From Aminobacter ciceronei (GTDB lineage: Bacteria > Pseudomonadota > Alphaproteobacteria > Rhizobiales > Rhizobiaceae): a stretch of 64,000 nt of DNA. Shown here one piece after another: positions 26,212-34,542 of this stretch; the first letter of the stretch is position 1; the number at the start of each line of letters is the position of its first letter. Where the stretch lies: NCBI RefSeq assembly GCF_014138625.1, contig NZ_JACJHY010000002.1:1-64000 (forward strand). Direction: 5' to 3'. The notes beneath the pieces are model-generated. The model was not told where the DNA came from. It was given only the letters and a program-made list of their open reading frames with translations, and did no database searches. The translations under genes and the position numbers were made by a program.

Positions 26212-26268
26212 CCGCCGGGCGAAATCCCCCCATGCGCAAATGTGAAGGCTCCCTCGGGGGCCTTTTTT
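26190..26268 (+). terminator. ilv attenuator: upstream pairing region plus intrinsic terminator
   Basis: The terminator is AAGGCTCC (26245-26252), loop CTCG, GGGGCCTT (26257-26264), then a run of T to 26268. Upstream, GCGCGTGGG (26190-26198) can pair with CCCATGCGC (26229-26237), enclosing the small hairpin GGCGGT/ACCGCC at the leader stop codon. Freed C residues at 26226-26231 could instead pair with GGGGG of the terminator, acting as antiterminator. A ribosome stalled on the Val codons would mask 26190-26198. Confidence 0.7.
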
Positions 26269-26336
26269 ATTGCCCGAAACAGGACTAAACGAGCAGCAAC
26301 CGCCGAAAAACGGCGAAGGAAAGACGGGACGGACCG

Positions 26337-28121
26337 ATGAGCGGACATAGTGACAGCGGACGACGCGAAATGACCGGCGCCGAGATGGTGGTGCAGGCGC
26401 TGAAGGACAATGGCGTCAAGCACCTCTTCGGCTATCCCGGCGGCGCCGTCCTTCCGATCTATGACGAGCTGTTCCAGCAGGACGATGTCCAGCATATATT
26501 GGTGCGCCACGAGCAAGGCGCGGGCCATGCCGCCGAAGGTTATGCGCGCTCGACCGGCAAGGCCGGGGTGATGCTGGTGACCTCGGGGCCGGGCGCCACC
26601 AATGCAGTGACGCCGCTGCAGGACGCGCTGATGGATTCGATCCCGCTGGTCTGCATCACCGGCCAGGTGCCGACCTCGCTGATCGGCTCCGACGCCTTCC
26701 AGGAATGCGACACCGTCGGCATTACCCGGCCGTGCACCAAGCACAATTGGCTGGTGAAGGACGTCAACGAACTGGCCCGCATCCTGCACGAGGCCTTCCA
26801 TGTCGCCACCACCGGCCGTCCCGGCCCGGTCGTCGTCGACATCCCCAAGGACGTGCAGTTTGCCCGGGGCACCTACACACCGCCGCAGACTGCGCCGCGC
26901 ACCTCCTACCAGCCCAAGGTCCAGGGTGACCTGGAGAAGGTCAAGGAAGCCGTTGCCCTGATGGCCACCGCCAAGCGGCCGATCATCTATTCCGGCGGCG
27001 GCGTGGTGAATTCCGGCGCGGAAGCCAGCCACCTGCTGCGCGAGCTGGTCGATCTGACCGGCTTCCCGATCACCTCGACGCTGATGGGCCTGGGCGCCTA
27101 TCCGGCATCGGGCAAGAACTGGCTCGGCATGCTGGGCATGCACGGCAGCTACGAAGCCAACATGGCGATGCATGACTGCGACGTCATGGTCTGCATCGGT
27201 GCGCGTTTCGACGATCGCATCACCGGTCGCCTCAATGCGTTCTCGCCGAACTCGAAGAAGATCCACATCGATATCGACCCGTCGTCGATCAACAAGAACG
27301 TGCGTGCCGACGTGCCGATCCTGGGCGATGTCGGCCGCGTGCTGGAAGACATGGTGCGGCTGTGGCGGGCGACCGCCAAGGCGGACAAGAAGACGCTGTA
27401 TCCGTGGTGGGAGCAGATCGCCAAATGGCGCGCCCGCGACAGCTACGCATACAAGCACAACAGCGACGTGATCATGCCGCAATACGCGATCCAGCGGCTC
27501 TACGAGAACACCAAGCACCTCGACACCTACATCACGACAGAGGTCGGCCAGCACCAGATGTGGGCGGCCCAGCATTACGGCTTCGAAAAGCCGAACCGCT
27601 GGATGACGTCGGGCGGCCTGGGCACGATGGGTTACGGCCTGCCGGCTGCGCTCGGCGTGCAGATCGCGCATCCTGAATCGCTTGTCATCGACATCGCCGG
27701 CGACGCGTCGGTGCAGATGTGCATCCAGGAGATGAGCGCCGCCCTTCAGTACAATGCGCCGATCAAGGTGTTCATCCTCAACAATTCCTACATGGGCATG
27801 GTGCGCCAGTGGCAACAGCTGCTGCACGGCAATCGTCTGTCGCACTCCTACACCGAGGCGATGCCCGACTTCGTCAAGCTGGCGGAAGCCTATGGCGGCC
27901 ACGGCATTCGTTGCGACAAGCCGGACGAGCTCGACGACGCGATCAAGGAGATGATCTCGGTGAAGAAGGCGGTGATCTTCGATTGCCGCGTGGCAACGCT
28001 CGCCAACTGCTTCCCGATGATCCCGTCGGGCAAGGCGCATAACGAGATGCTGCTGCCGGACGAGGCGACCGACGAGGCTGTGGCCAACGCCATCGACGCC
28101 AAGGGCCGCGAACTGGTGTGA
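26337..28121 (+). CDS. ilvB: Acetolactate synthase, large catalytic subunit
   Basis: Condenses pyruvate with pyruvate or 2-oxobutyrate, the first step to valine, leucine and isoleucine. 594 residues: MTGAEMVVQALKDNGVKHLFGYPGGAVLPIYDEL (ThDP domain), HEQGAGHAAEGYARSTGKAGV with the catalytic Glu, a central domain, and GDASVQMCIQEMSAALQYNAPIKVFILNNSYMGMVRQWQ (ThDP/Mg motif). GGACGGACC precedes the ATG. It is controlled by the leader and attenuator upstream and cotranscribed with the regulatory subunit. Confidence 0.96.
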   Translation: MSGHSDSGRREMTGAEMVVQALKDNGVKHLFGYPGGAVLPIYDELFQQDDVQHILVRHEQGAGHAAEGYARSTGKAGVMLVTSGPGATNAVTPLQDALMDSIPLVCITGQVPTSLIGSDAFQECDTVGITRPCTKHNWLVKDVNELARILHEAFHVATTGRPGPVVVDIPKDVQFARGTYTPPQTAPRTSYQPKVQGDLEKVKEAVALMATAKRPIIYSGGGVVNSGAEASHLLRELVDLTGFPITSTLMGLGAYPASGKNWLGMLGMHGSYEANMAMHDCDVMVCIGARFDDRITGRLNAFSPNSKKIHIDIDPSSINKNVRADVPILGDVGRVLEDMVRLWRATAKADKKTLYPWWEQIAKWRARDSYAYKHNSDVIMPQYAIQRLYENTKHLDTYITTEVGQHQMWAAQHYGFEKPNRWMTSGGLGTMGYGLPAALGVQIAHPESLVIDIAGDASVQMCIQEMSAALQYNAPIKVFILNNSYMGMVRQWQQLLHGNRLSHSYTEAMPDFVKLAEAYGGHGIRCDKPDELDDAIKEMISVKKAVIFDCRVATLANCFPMIPSGKAHNEMLLPDEATDEAVANAIDAKGRELV

Positions 28122-28129
28122 CGGACCGC

Positions 28130-28154
28130 GTGCGGCCTTCGGGGAGGGCCGCAC
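28130..28154 (+). promoter_or_regulatory. Intercistronic hairpin between ilvB and ilvH
   Basis: GTGCGGCC and GGCCGCAC form a perfect 8-bp stem with a 9-base loop. There is no T-run, so it is more likely an mRNA-stability element than a terminator. Confidence 0.5.
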
Positions 28155-28197
28155 AATCAACGAGTTGGCGCAAACGCCTGAGATCGAGATTCATCTT

Positions 28198-28770
28198 ATG
28201 AACGCACAGCTACAGCCCACCGGTTCGGCCTATTTCATCGCCAAGGAAACCGAGAAGCCGGAAACCCACACGCTATCGGTGCTGGTCGACAACGAACCGG
28301 GCGTGCTTGCCCGGGTCATCGGCCTGTTTTCCGGCCGCGGCTACAACATCGAAAGCCTCACTGTCTCCGAAACCGAACATGAGAAGCACCTGTCGCGCAT
28401 CACCATCGTCACGCGCGGCACGCCGCATGTGCTCGAGCAGATCAAGCACCAGCTCGAGCGCATCGTGCCGGTGCACCGCGTCGTCGACCTGACGGTTACG
28501 GCGCAGGAACTGGGCACCGGCGGCGCATTGGAACGCGAGCTGGCGCTGGTCAAGGTGTCGGGCACCGGTGACGCCCGCGTCGAGGCGCTGCGCCTGGCCG
28601 ACGCCTTCCGCGCCAAGGTGATCGACGCCAACACCGAGCATTTCATCTTCGAACTGACCGGCAAGGTATCGAAGATCGAGCAGTTCATCGCCATCATGAA
28701 GCCGCTCGGCCTGGTCGAGGTCTGCCGTACCGGCGTGGCGGCAATGAACCGCGGCCCGCAGGGGATGTGA
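28198..28770 (+). CDS. ilvH: Acetolactate synthase, small regulatory subunit
   Basis: 190 residues. HTLSVLVDNEPGVLARVIGLFSGRGYNIESLTV is the ACT domain, which binds valine for feedback inhibition. RITIVTRGTPHVLEQIKHQLERIVPVHRVVDLT and FELTGKVSKIEQFIAIMKPLGLVEVCRTGVAAMNRG complete the family. It activates and regulates IlvB. The start at 28198 is preferred to a TTG at 28165. The gap to ilvB is 76 bp and contains a hairpin, so the two could be expressed in unequal amounts. Confidence 0.94.
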   Translation: MNAQLQPTGSAYFIAKETEKPETHTLSVLVDNEPGVLARVIGLFSGRGYNIESLTVSETEHEKHLSRITIVTRGTPHVLEQIKHQLERIVPVHRVVDLTVTAQELGTGGALERELALVKVSGTGDARVEALRLADAFRAKVIDANTEHFIFELTGKVSKIEQFIAIMKPLGLVEVCRTGVAAMNRGPQGM

Positions 28771-28927
28771 GGGCAGGGCGCGGTTCCGGCCGACGCCCTA
28801 CCTGCCCTGGCCAAGCGATCGTTGTGGCGGGGCCAGTCGTTGGCAGCCTCCGGTTGCTGAGGGTGATTGCAGCAACGTCCGGGCAGTGTGGGGTCCGGAC
28901 GTTCAAGCTCAACTTCGCGGCCTCAAG

Positions 28928-29575
28928 ATGAACGACCTGACCGACAACGACCTCTGGAACAAGATAGCCGGCTTCGACTTCGACGATCCGCAAGCCGAAG
29001 CTCCGTTTTCGGTGCGGCTGGCACGGGAGAATGGCTGGACGCCCGAGCGGACGAAGGCGGCCATCGATCAGTACCGCCGCTTCATCTATATGGTCTGCAT
29101 TTCCGATGACATGCTCAGCCCGTCGCCCGACGTCGACAAGGTCTGGCACCTGCATCTGATCTACACCAAGGACTACTGGAAACGCTTCTGCGACGAGACG
29201 CTAGGGCAGGAGGTGCATCATTTTCCGAGCAGAGGAGCGGACGAGAGCCAGGGGCCGCTGCGCGAAGCCTATGCCAGGACCCTCGAATTGCTGACCGAGG
29301 AGTTTGGCGAGACCCCTGATGCGGCTTTGTGGCCTGGAGTGGATGCTGCGCGGCCGCTTGTTGCCGGGGCGCTTGGCCTCGGATCCGCAGTCCTGCCTGC
29401 GGCGGAGATTACCTTCGGGATCGCCTTGGCACTGATCGTGATTACGGTTTCACTGCTCTGGAGCACCGGGCTGATCGGCGGTGCGCTGGCCGTGGGGCTC
29501 TGCGTGGTCGGCGTGATCGGCTCGATTTCGCTCCTGCCCGGAAAAGCGACGCCGGAGACGCTCCAAAGCCGGTGA
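28928..29575 (+). CDS. Glycine-rich-domain-like membrane protein, apparently frameshifted at its C-terminus
   Basis: 215 residues as read. The N-terminal half has WNKIAGFDFDDPQAEAPFSVRLARENGW, then VDKVWHLHLIYTKDYWKRFC and LGQEVHHFPSRG, a His/Asp/Trp pattern seen in bacterial glycine-rich-domain proteins (TIGR04222-like). Two membrane helices follow (about 145-195). The frame stops at 29573. The downstream +1 frame encodes a Gly/Cys-rich tail that normally ends such proteins, so I suspect a frameshift between the last helix and 29571. The family function is unknown. Confidence 0.65.
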   Translation: MNDLTDNDLWNKIAGFDFDDPQAEAPFSVRLARENGWTPERTKAAIDQYRRFIYMVCISDDMLSPSPDVDKVWHLHLIYTKDYWKRFCDETLGQEVHHFPSRGADESQGPLREAYARTLELLTEEFGETPDAALWPGVDAARPLVAGALGLGSAVLPAAEITFGIALALIVITVSLLWSTGLIGGALAVGLCVVGVIGSISLLPGKATPETLQSR

Positions 29576-29642
29576 CAGTGGCTGCGGCGGCGGTGCCAGC
29601 GCCGGAGATGGCGACGGTGGCGGCTGTGGTGGCGGCGATTGA
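29571..29642 (+). pseudogene. Displaced Gly/Cys-rich tail of the preceding gene
   Basis: Read one base out of frame with the upstream gene, this segment gives GDSGCGGGASAGDGDGGGCG followed by GGD and a stop. The same frame upstream is Arg-rich (KRRRRR from about 29541), as expected just inside a membrane helix. The composition is too specific to be chance in a simple shadow frame. It has no start codon or ribosome site of its own. Confidence 0.55.
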
Positions 29643-29721
29643 GCCAGCAGCCATTGAGGCGTTTATGCATCTGGCTTAGCGCTTGAGCGTCGCTGGTTCG
29701 TTGTCGAATCTTTCAAATAAG

Positions 29722-29736
29722 GTCAGTAATACTGAC
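29722..29736. promoter_or_regulatory. Perfect dyad upstream of the LysE-type exporter
   Basis: GTCAGT-AAT-ACTGAC, a 6-bp perfect inverted repeat with a 3-bp centre, 27 bp before the ATG at 29763. It is the size of an operator for a small dimeric regulator; no regulator gene is adjacent. Confidence 0.45.
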
Positions 29737-29762
29737 ATAAAATTGCCCGACGGGAGGGATCG

Positions 29763-30359
29763 ATGACCTACGACGCATTCCTTGCACTGCTGGTCTATGC
29801 GTTCGTGACCTCGATCACGCCGGGACCGAACAATTTCATGCTTTTGGCCTCGGGCGTTAATTTTGGTTTCGTGCGCACGATCCCGCATATGCTGGGCATT
29901 GGCTTCGGTTTCCTGTCGCTGCTGCTTGGCGTCGGCTTCGGGCTGGGCGCGGTGCTGACGGCATTTCCGGCGCTGCACCTGGTGCTCAAGATCGCCGGCG
30001 GGGCCTATCTGCTCTATCTCGCCTGGCGCATCGCCATGTCGCGCTCGCTCGGCAAGGATGGCGAAAGCAAGGGCCAGCCGATGACCTTTCTCGAAGCGTC
30101 CGCCTTCCAGTGGATCAACCCGAAGGCCTGGGTGATGGCCGTCACCGCGATGGCGCTTTACACCAGCACCGAAGCGCCGTTCCTGTCGGTGCTGATCATT
30201 TCGGGCGCCTTTGCCGTGGTCAACGTGCCGAGCGTGTCGTGCTGGGCCGGATTCGGCATGGCGCTGCGCGGTTTCCTTGCTGACCCGGTGCGGCTGAAAT
30301 GGTTCAACATCGCCATGGGCGTGCTGTTGGCAGCCACGCTGTGGCCGATGCTGAAATAG
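29763..30359 (+). CDS. LysE/RhtB-family amino acid exporter
   Basis: 198 residues, about six membrane helices. FVTSITPGPNNFMLLASGVNFG is the N-terminal signature of the LysE/RhtB superfamily, and LKIAGGAYLLYLAWRIA and FQWINPKAWVMAVTAMALY are its second and third motifs. It exports an amino acid or analogue by proton antiport. GGGAGGG precedes the ATG. The substrate is not predictable. Confidence 0.88.
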   Translation: MTYDAFLALLVYAFVTSITPGPNNFMLLASGVNFGFVRTIPHMLGIGFGFLSLLLGVGFGLGAVLTAFPALHLVLKIAGGAYLLYLAWRIAMSRSLGKDGESKGQPMTFLEASAFQWINPKAWVMAVTAMALYTSTEAPFLSVLIISGAFAVVNVPSVSCWAGFGMALRGFLADPVRLKWFNIAMGVLLAATLWPMLK

Positions 30360-30833
30360 TCAGAACAGCTCGATCGCCGGCCGGGTCAGCATCAGCCAGA
30401 AGATGGCGATGACACTGAAGAAGGCCGGGAAACCGCAGGCGAACCAGAAGCGGTAGAGCCTGAAGTAGCTGTCGGGCAGGCGCTTGCCCCTGGCGGCGGC
30501 ATCGCGCGCGAGGTTGCGCAGCTTGATCTGGATGAACACCACAGGCAACCAGAACAGACCGGTGAGGGCGTAGAGCGCAAGCGACAGGGCTATCCAGCTC
30601 TCTGTCAGCGGCCAGCCGACCTCGTGTGCGAGCCAGGCGCCAGTGATCGGCTGCAGGATGACCGCAGTGGCGGTGAACACCGTGTCGGCGACGACCACCG
30701 TGCCGGCGACATGGGCGATGGTCGCGGGATCGCGGGTGCGGTGGGCCACGGCCATGAAAAAGGCGATGCCGGCTCCCGTGCCGAACAGCACCGCGGCACC
30801 AAGGACGTGGGCGAGACGGAGGATTTCTTCCAT
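30360..30833 (-). CDS. DUF2269 family integral membrane protein
   Basis: 157 residues with four membrane helices. LRLAHVLGAAVLFGTGAGIAFFM and PITGAWLAHEVGWPLTESWI match DUF2269. His in the first helix and ITG/W patterns recall haem- or quinone-linked membrane proteins, but no function is assigned. It lies three bases after the SDR-DoxX gene in the same direction, so the two are probably one operon. Confidence 0.75.
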   Translation of the reverse strand: MEEILRLAHVLGAAVLFGTGAGIAFFMAVAHRTRDPATIAHVAGTVVVADTVFTATAVILQPITGAWLAHEVGWPLTESWIALSLALYALTGLFWLPVVFIQIKLRNLARDAAARGKRLPDSYFRLYRFWFACGFPAFFSVIAIFWLMLTRPAIELF

Positions 30834-30836
30834 GGT

Positions 30837-32111
30837 TCAACGCTCGTCCAGTATGGCAAGCGCCACAAGCGCCAGCACGATCGATGGCAGCACCTTGACC
30901 AGCGGACCGAGTGGATCAGCCCAGAGGCCTGAAACAAGCACCGTGGCTGAGGCGAGATAGGCGACAGATAGTCCGACCATGCCGATCAGGGCCGGTTTGG
31001 CGTAACGGCGGATAGCAACGCCCAGGCCGAGCGCGATGTCGGCGAGGCTGGTGACCAGGGTGATGGCATATGCAAATCCCACTGGCGCGCCGGCAGCGGC
31101 AAGATGCGCCGCCGAGGTCTCGAAACGCAGCAGGGCGACGAGACCGGAGAGCAGCCAGAACAGGCAAAGCGTGCCGAGCACCAGCGGCTTCAGCAGATAG
31201 AGCCGGGCGAACCACAATTCCTGAACGCCGGCGGGACTTGCGGCAAGCGTCTGGTCGAGGGAGTGGAGCTTGCGGCCGGAGCCGGTAGCATGGCCGCTTA
31301 TGCCGCCGGCCGCGACCTCAAGTGCTGTCGAGCGCAGGGGCGAGCGCCAGCCGAGCCGGCCAAGCAGGTCGGCAGCACCGGCGGCAATGCCGGCGAAGCT
31401 GCCGGGAAGGGCAAGCACGCGTGCCGGCGGCAGGCCGAGCCATTGGCGGTGGCGGGCGACGGCTTCAGCGAGCGTCATCGTCTCGGGCGCTGCCAGGTCG
31501 AGGTCGGTGCCCGCGGGGATTGAGCCTGACAAGGCATCGACGACGGCACAAGCGACGTCGTCAAGCGCAACGAACTGCATGTGGCTGTCGCCGAAGATCA
31601 GCGGCGTGATCAGCGGAGAGGCTGCCAGTGCCCGCAGCAATGCCGAGCCGCCATGGGCCGCACGGCCGATGACGATGGCAGGGCGCAGGATGACGAAGGC
31701 CAGGCCGGAGGCGCGGAGGGCAGCATCGGCCCGCCGCTTGGTGGCGAAGAAGGGGCTGTTTGCCGCGACGTCGTCGGTACGCGCCGAAATCTGGACGATG
31801 AGGCGCGGCGCCGCGACCTGGTAAAGCGCGTTCATGGCGCCGAACTGGACAGCAGCGACATCGTCGCGCGGACCATCCTGCAGCGCGCCGGCGCAATTGA
31901 CCACGGCATCAATGCCTTGAAGCAGCGGGCGCCAGTCAGCGGGCTGAGACAGCTGTGCAATGTCGGCCTTGACCCAGTCGAAGTCGGGATAGCGGCGGGC
32001 GGCAGTTTCGGTGTCTCGTGCCAGCGCAACGACCGAATGCCCGCGCGCGGCAAGCGACCTTGCCACCGCTGCACCGATGAAGCCGTTGCCGCCGAGAATC
32101 AGAACCCGCAT
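30837..32111 (-). CDS. SDR-type NAD(P)-binding protein fused to a DoxX-like membrane domain
   Basis: 424 residues from the ATG at 32111. Residues 1-290: extended/atypical SDR with MRVLILGGNGFIGAAVARSLAARGHSVVALARD (Rossmann), DAVVNCAGALQDG, ILRPAIVIGRAAHGG, and FVALDDVACAVVDAL. Residues about 300-424: four membrane helices (LLKPLVLGTLCLFWLLSGL, then AYAITLVTSLADIALGLGVAI) of DoxX_3 type. This fusion is known in proteobacteria. It places a nucleotide-sugar- or quinone-like reductase at the membrane, but the substrate is unknown. It is divergent from nthA. Confidence 0.82.
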   Translation of the reverse strand: MRVLILGGNGFIGAAVARSLAARGHSVVALARDTETAARRYPDFDWVKADIAQLSQPADWRPLLQGIDAVVNCAGALQDGPRDDVAAVQFGAMNALYQVAAPRLIVQISARTDDVAANSPFFATKRRADAALRASGLAFVILRPAIVIGRAAHGGSALLRALAASPLITPLIFGDSHMQFVALDDVACAVVDALSGSIPAGTDLDLAAPETMTLAEAVARHRQWLGLPPARVLALPGSFAGIAAGAADLLGRLGWRSPLRSTALEVAAGGISGHATGSGRKLHSLDQTLAASPAGVQELWFARLYLLKPLVLGTLCLFWLLSGLVALLRFETSAAHLAAAGAPVGFAYAITLVTSLADIALGLGVAIRRYAKPALIGMVGLSVAYLASATVLVSGLWADPLGPLVKVLPSIVLALVALAILDER

Positions 32112-32209
32112 GGCGCGACGATAGCGAGCTTCGGGGCGACACGGCAAACGTCGGCTGGCCCAAGGCGAGGATGCTTGCGTGGCGCCGTGCAGGCGCTTAG
32201 CCTCCTGCC

Positions 32210-32827
32210 ATGTCACACGATCATGACCACGACCACCATCACGACAACGAGCTTGATCCAATGGCCGCCCGCGTGCGGGCGCTGGAGACCATCCTGACCA
32301 GGAAGGGCCTGATCGACCCCGAGGCGATCGACGTCATCGTCGATACCTACGAGACCAAGGTCGGCCCGCGCAACGGTGCGCGCGTCGTGGCTAGGGCGTG
32401 GTCCGATCCCGAATTCGCCGACTGGCTGAAGCGCGACGCGACTGCCGCTATCGCCTCGCTCGGCTATAGCGGGCGGCAGGGGGAGCATATGCAGGCGGTG
32501 TTCAACACTGCCGAGACGCACAACCTCGTCGTCTGTACTTTGTGCTCCTGTTACCCGTGGTCGGTGCTGGGCCTGCCGCCGGTCTGGTACAAGGCGCCGC
32601 CCTATCGCAGCCGGGCGGTGATCGACCCGCGTGGTGTGCTTCAGGAATTCGGGCTCACCTTGGCGGCGAACAAGAAGATTCGCGTCTGGGATTCGACCGC
32701 CGAGCTGCGCTATCTCGTCGTCCCGCAGCGACCCGCAGATACCGACGGCTGGAGCGAAGACAAGCTCGCTGAGCTGGTGACGCGGGATTCGATGATCGGC
32801 ACGGCGCTCGCGCGGGAGGCCGCATGA
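32210..32827 (+). CDS. nthA: Nitrile hydratase alpha subunit, cobalt type
   Basis: Hydrates nitriles to amides. 205 residues. [10 protein letters not shown] (C109, C112, S113, C114) is the metal claw; Thr at position 110 marks the Co(III) class, whereas Fe enzymes have Ser. The two outer ligands should be oxidised to sulfinate/sulfenate. [21 protein letters not shown] and [19 protein letters not shown] complete the family. The N-terminus is a His/Asp run, [10 protein letters not shown] (3-12), that could bind cobalt. It opens a three-gene overlapping operon. Confidence 0.94.
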   Translation: MSHDHDHDHHHDNELDPMAARVRALETILTRKGLIDPEAIDVIVDTYETKVGPRNGARVVARAWSDPEFADWLKRDATAAIASLGYSGRQGEHMQAVFNTAETHNLVVCTLCSCYPWSVLGLPPVWYKAPPYRSRAVIDPRGVLQEFGLTLAANKKIRVWDSTAELRYLVVPQRPADTDGWSEDKLAELVTRDSMIGTALAREAA

Positions 32828-33483
32828 ACGGACCGCATGATCTCGGCGGGCAGATGGGTTTCGGGCCTGTCGCGCCGGAAAAGGACGAGCCCTATTTCCA
32901 CGCCGAATGGGAAAAGCGTGCGCTGGGCGTCACGCTGACGGCGGGCGCCATGGGCGCCTGGAATATCGATGAGAGCCGGCACGCGCGGGAGAGCCTGCAC
33001 CCGGCCGACTATTATGCGTCGAGCTACTACGAGATCTGGATCAAGGCGCTGGAAACGCTGCTCAAGCGACACAACTTTGTCACTGAGAATGATTTCAAAG
33101 CTGGTGATGCGGTCGACCCGGCCGCGACGCCCAAGCGGGTGCTGAGAGCAGAAAATGTGCCGGCGACCCTTGCCAAAGGCGGACCCTGCGATCGGCCGGT
33201 GGAGGGGCCGGCGCGGTTTTCGCTTGGTCAGCGCGTGCGGACGAAGAATTTTCATCCGACCGGTCACACCCGCCTGCCGCGTTATGCCCGCGGCAAGGAG
33301 GGGGTGATCGACGCGGTGCGCGACGGATTTGTCTTCCCCGACAGCAACGCGCCCGGCCAGGGCGAAAACCCGCAACGGGTCTACACCGTGGTGTTTTCCG
33401 GCGGCGAATTGTGGGGCGAGGGCGCGGATTCGGCGCTTGAAGTCAGCATCGACGCCTGGGAGAGCTACCTTGAGCCGGCATGA
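32824..33483 (+). CDS. nthB: Nitrile hydratase beta subunit
   Basis: 219 residues, overlapping nthA by [20 protein letters not shown] is the invariant N-terminus. [16 protein letters not shown] (helical half) and [32 protein letters not shown] (SH3-like half) follow, and then [14 protein letters not shown]. It forms the heterodimer active-site lid with the alpha subunit; the Arg residues that contact the oxidised cysteines are present in the family positions as far as I can see. Confidence 0.94.
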   Translation: MNGPHDLGGQMGFGPVAPEKDEPYFHAEWEKRALGVTLTAGAMGAWNIDESRHARESLHPADYYASSYYEIWIKALETLLKRHNFVTENDFKAGDAVDPAATPKRVLRAENVPATLAKGGPCDRPVEGPARFSLGQRVRTKNFHPTGHTRLPRYARGKEGVIDAVRDGFVFPDSNAPGQGENPQRVYTVVFSGGELWGEGADSALEVSIDAWESYLEPA

Positions 33484-33850
33484 GGCGGGGATTCCGGCAG
33501 GAACAGGGGCGCCCGATGCGCCTGTTTTCGCCGAGCCCTGGCAGGCCGAGGCCTTTGCCATGGTGGTGGCGCTGCACGAGCGCGGTCTGTTCGGCTGGGC
33601 GGAGTGGGCCGAGCGGCTGTCGGCTGAGGTTAAGCGGCCGGAGGCCGCAGCCGATGGAAGCGACTATTACGAGCGCTGGCTGGCGGCGCTTGAGAGGCTG
33701 TTGGCGGAAAAGGGGCTTGCAGGCCATGACGAGGTCGATGCTGTCGCCGCCGCATGGGCGCGGGCCGCGCACGCCACGCCGCACGGCCAGCCGATCGTGC
33801 TGGAGAACGATCCGGAAAGCGCACCTTCGCTGAGTGCAGCTACGCCTTAG
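33470..33850 (+). CDS. Nitrile hydratase accessory/activator protein
   Basis: 126 residues with a TTG start at 33470 that overlaps the nthB stop by 14 bp. FAEPWQAEAFAMVVALHERGLFGWAEWAERL and [18 protein letters not shown] resemble the N-terminal half of the beta subunit, the hallmark of the activator family (TIGR03889/P14K/NhlE-like). In cobalt enzymes this chaperone carries metallated alpha subunit into the heterodimer by subunit swapping. No cobalt permease gene is nearby. Confidence 0.85.
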   Translation: MSRHEAGIPAGTGAPDAPVFAEPWQAEAFAMVVALHERGLFGWAEWAERLSAEVKRPEAAADGSDYYERWLAALERLLAEKGLAGHDEVDAVAAAWARAAHATPHGQPIVLENDPESAPSLSAATP

Positions 33851-34359
33851 AGTGGCCGCCACATGCGGTGCACGACATGTGTTTTCAGGCCGATCTTGAA
33901 GTTCGGGATGCTCTGGACCAGCCAAAAGCCTTCGCGCTCCCAGAAGGCGCGGCCGCGGGTGTTTTCGTCGAGCACGGCAATCAGAAGCCGTGTCCCGTTG
34001 CGCGCCTGTGCTGTGGCGGTCAGGTGGTCGAGGAAAGTGCGACCGAGGCCCACACCACGGCAGTTCTGATCGATCAGCAGCAGCCCGACATAGGCGTCGT
34101 CGGTTTCAGGATAGCCGAAGGCCATGTCGGCTATGGCGACAAGCGTTCCGCCGGGCAAGAACATGCCAAGTTTGCAAGACGCCGCGAGATCGCTGCCGGG
34201 CGGATGGTCGGTGAAGAAGTCCGCCACCATCTGATCGGTGGGTTCCGTGCCGGATTCCAGCAAGACGAAGTCGGCGGCGCGATTATAGAGGTCGCGCACG
34301 GCGGAAGCGTCGGCTGGGATCAGCGGTCGGATTCCAAGGGGCTCTGGATCTGTCTTCAA
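33847..34359 (-). CDS. GNAT-family acetyltransferase
   Basis: 170 residues. IRPLIPADASAVRDLYNRAADFVLLESGTEP at the start, VGLLLIDQNCRGVGLGRTFLDHLTA (acetyl-CoA pyrophosphate loop) and LDENTRGRAFWEREGFWLVQ. The substrate is unknown. It is convergent with the nitrile hydratase operon, the last codons overlapping by four bases. Confidence 0.82.
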   Translation of the reverse strand: MKTDPEPLGIRPLIPADASAVRDLYNRAADFVLLESGTEPTDQMVADFFTDHPPGSDLAASCKLGMFLPGGTLVAIADMAFGYPETDDAYVGLLLIDQNCRGVGLGRTFLDHLTATAQARNGTRLLIAVLDENTRGRAFWEREGFWLVQSIPNFKIGLKTHVVHRMWRPL

Positions 34360-34542
34360 GGCAGGCGCTTTCTCCGATCCTGAGCGGCGTAAAGGCAGCT
34401 TTATGGAAACTCAATGGCAGAGCCGGGCAAATTTACAGGCCAGCCGATCAGGCTCGGGACAAGTCATCTCGTGGGCGCGAAGAGCTCATTTGGGGAGCTG
34501 TCGTTGATGCGCTTGCCGGCCCGAGCCGAGCGTGACAGGGGC

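Noticed and set aside
25659-28160. Very long open frame on the minus strand opposite ilvB
   Set aside because: It is antisense to a complete, well-conserved ilvB, is rich in His/Arg/Ala as expected from GC-rich shadow frames, and matches no family.
29329-29679. Third-frame open segment ending TVAAAAVPAPEMATVAAVVAAI
   Set aside because: Alternative reading of the Gly/Cys tail DNA; Val/Ala-rich shadow of GGC/GGT codons with no start.
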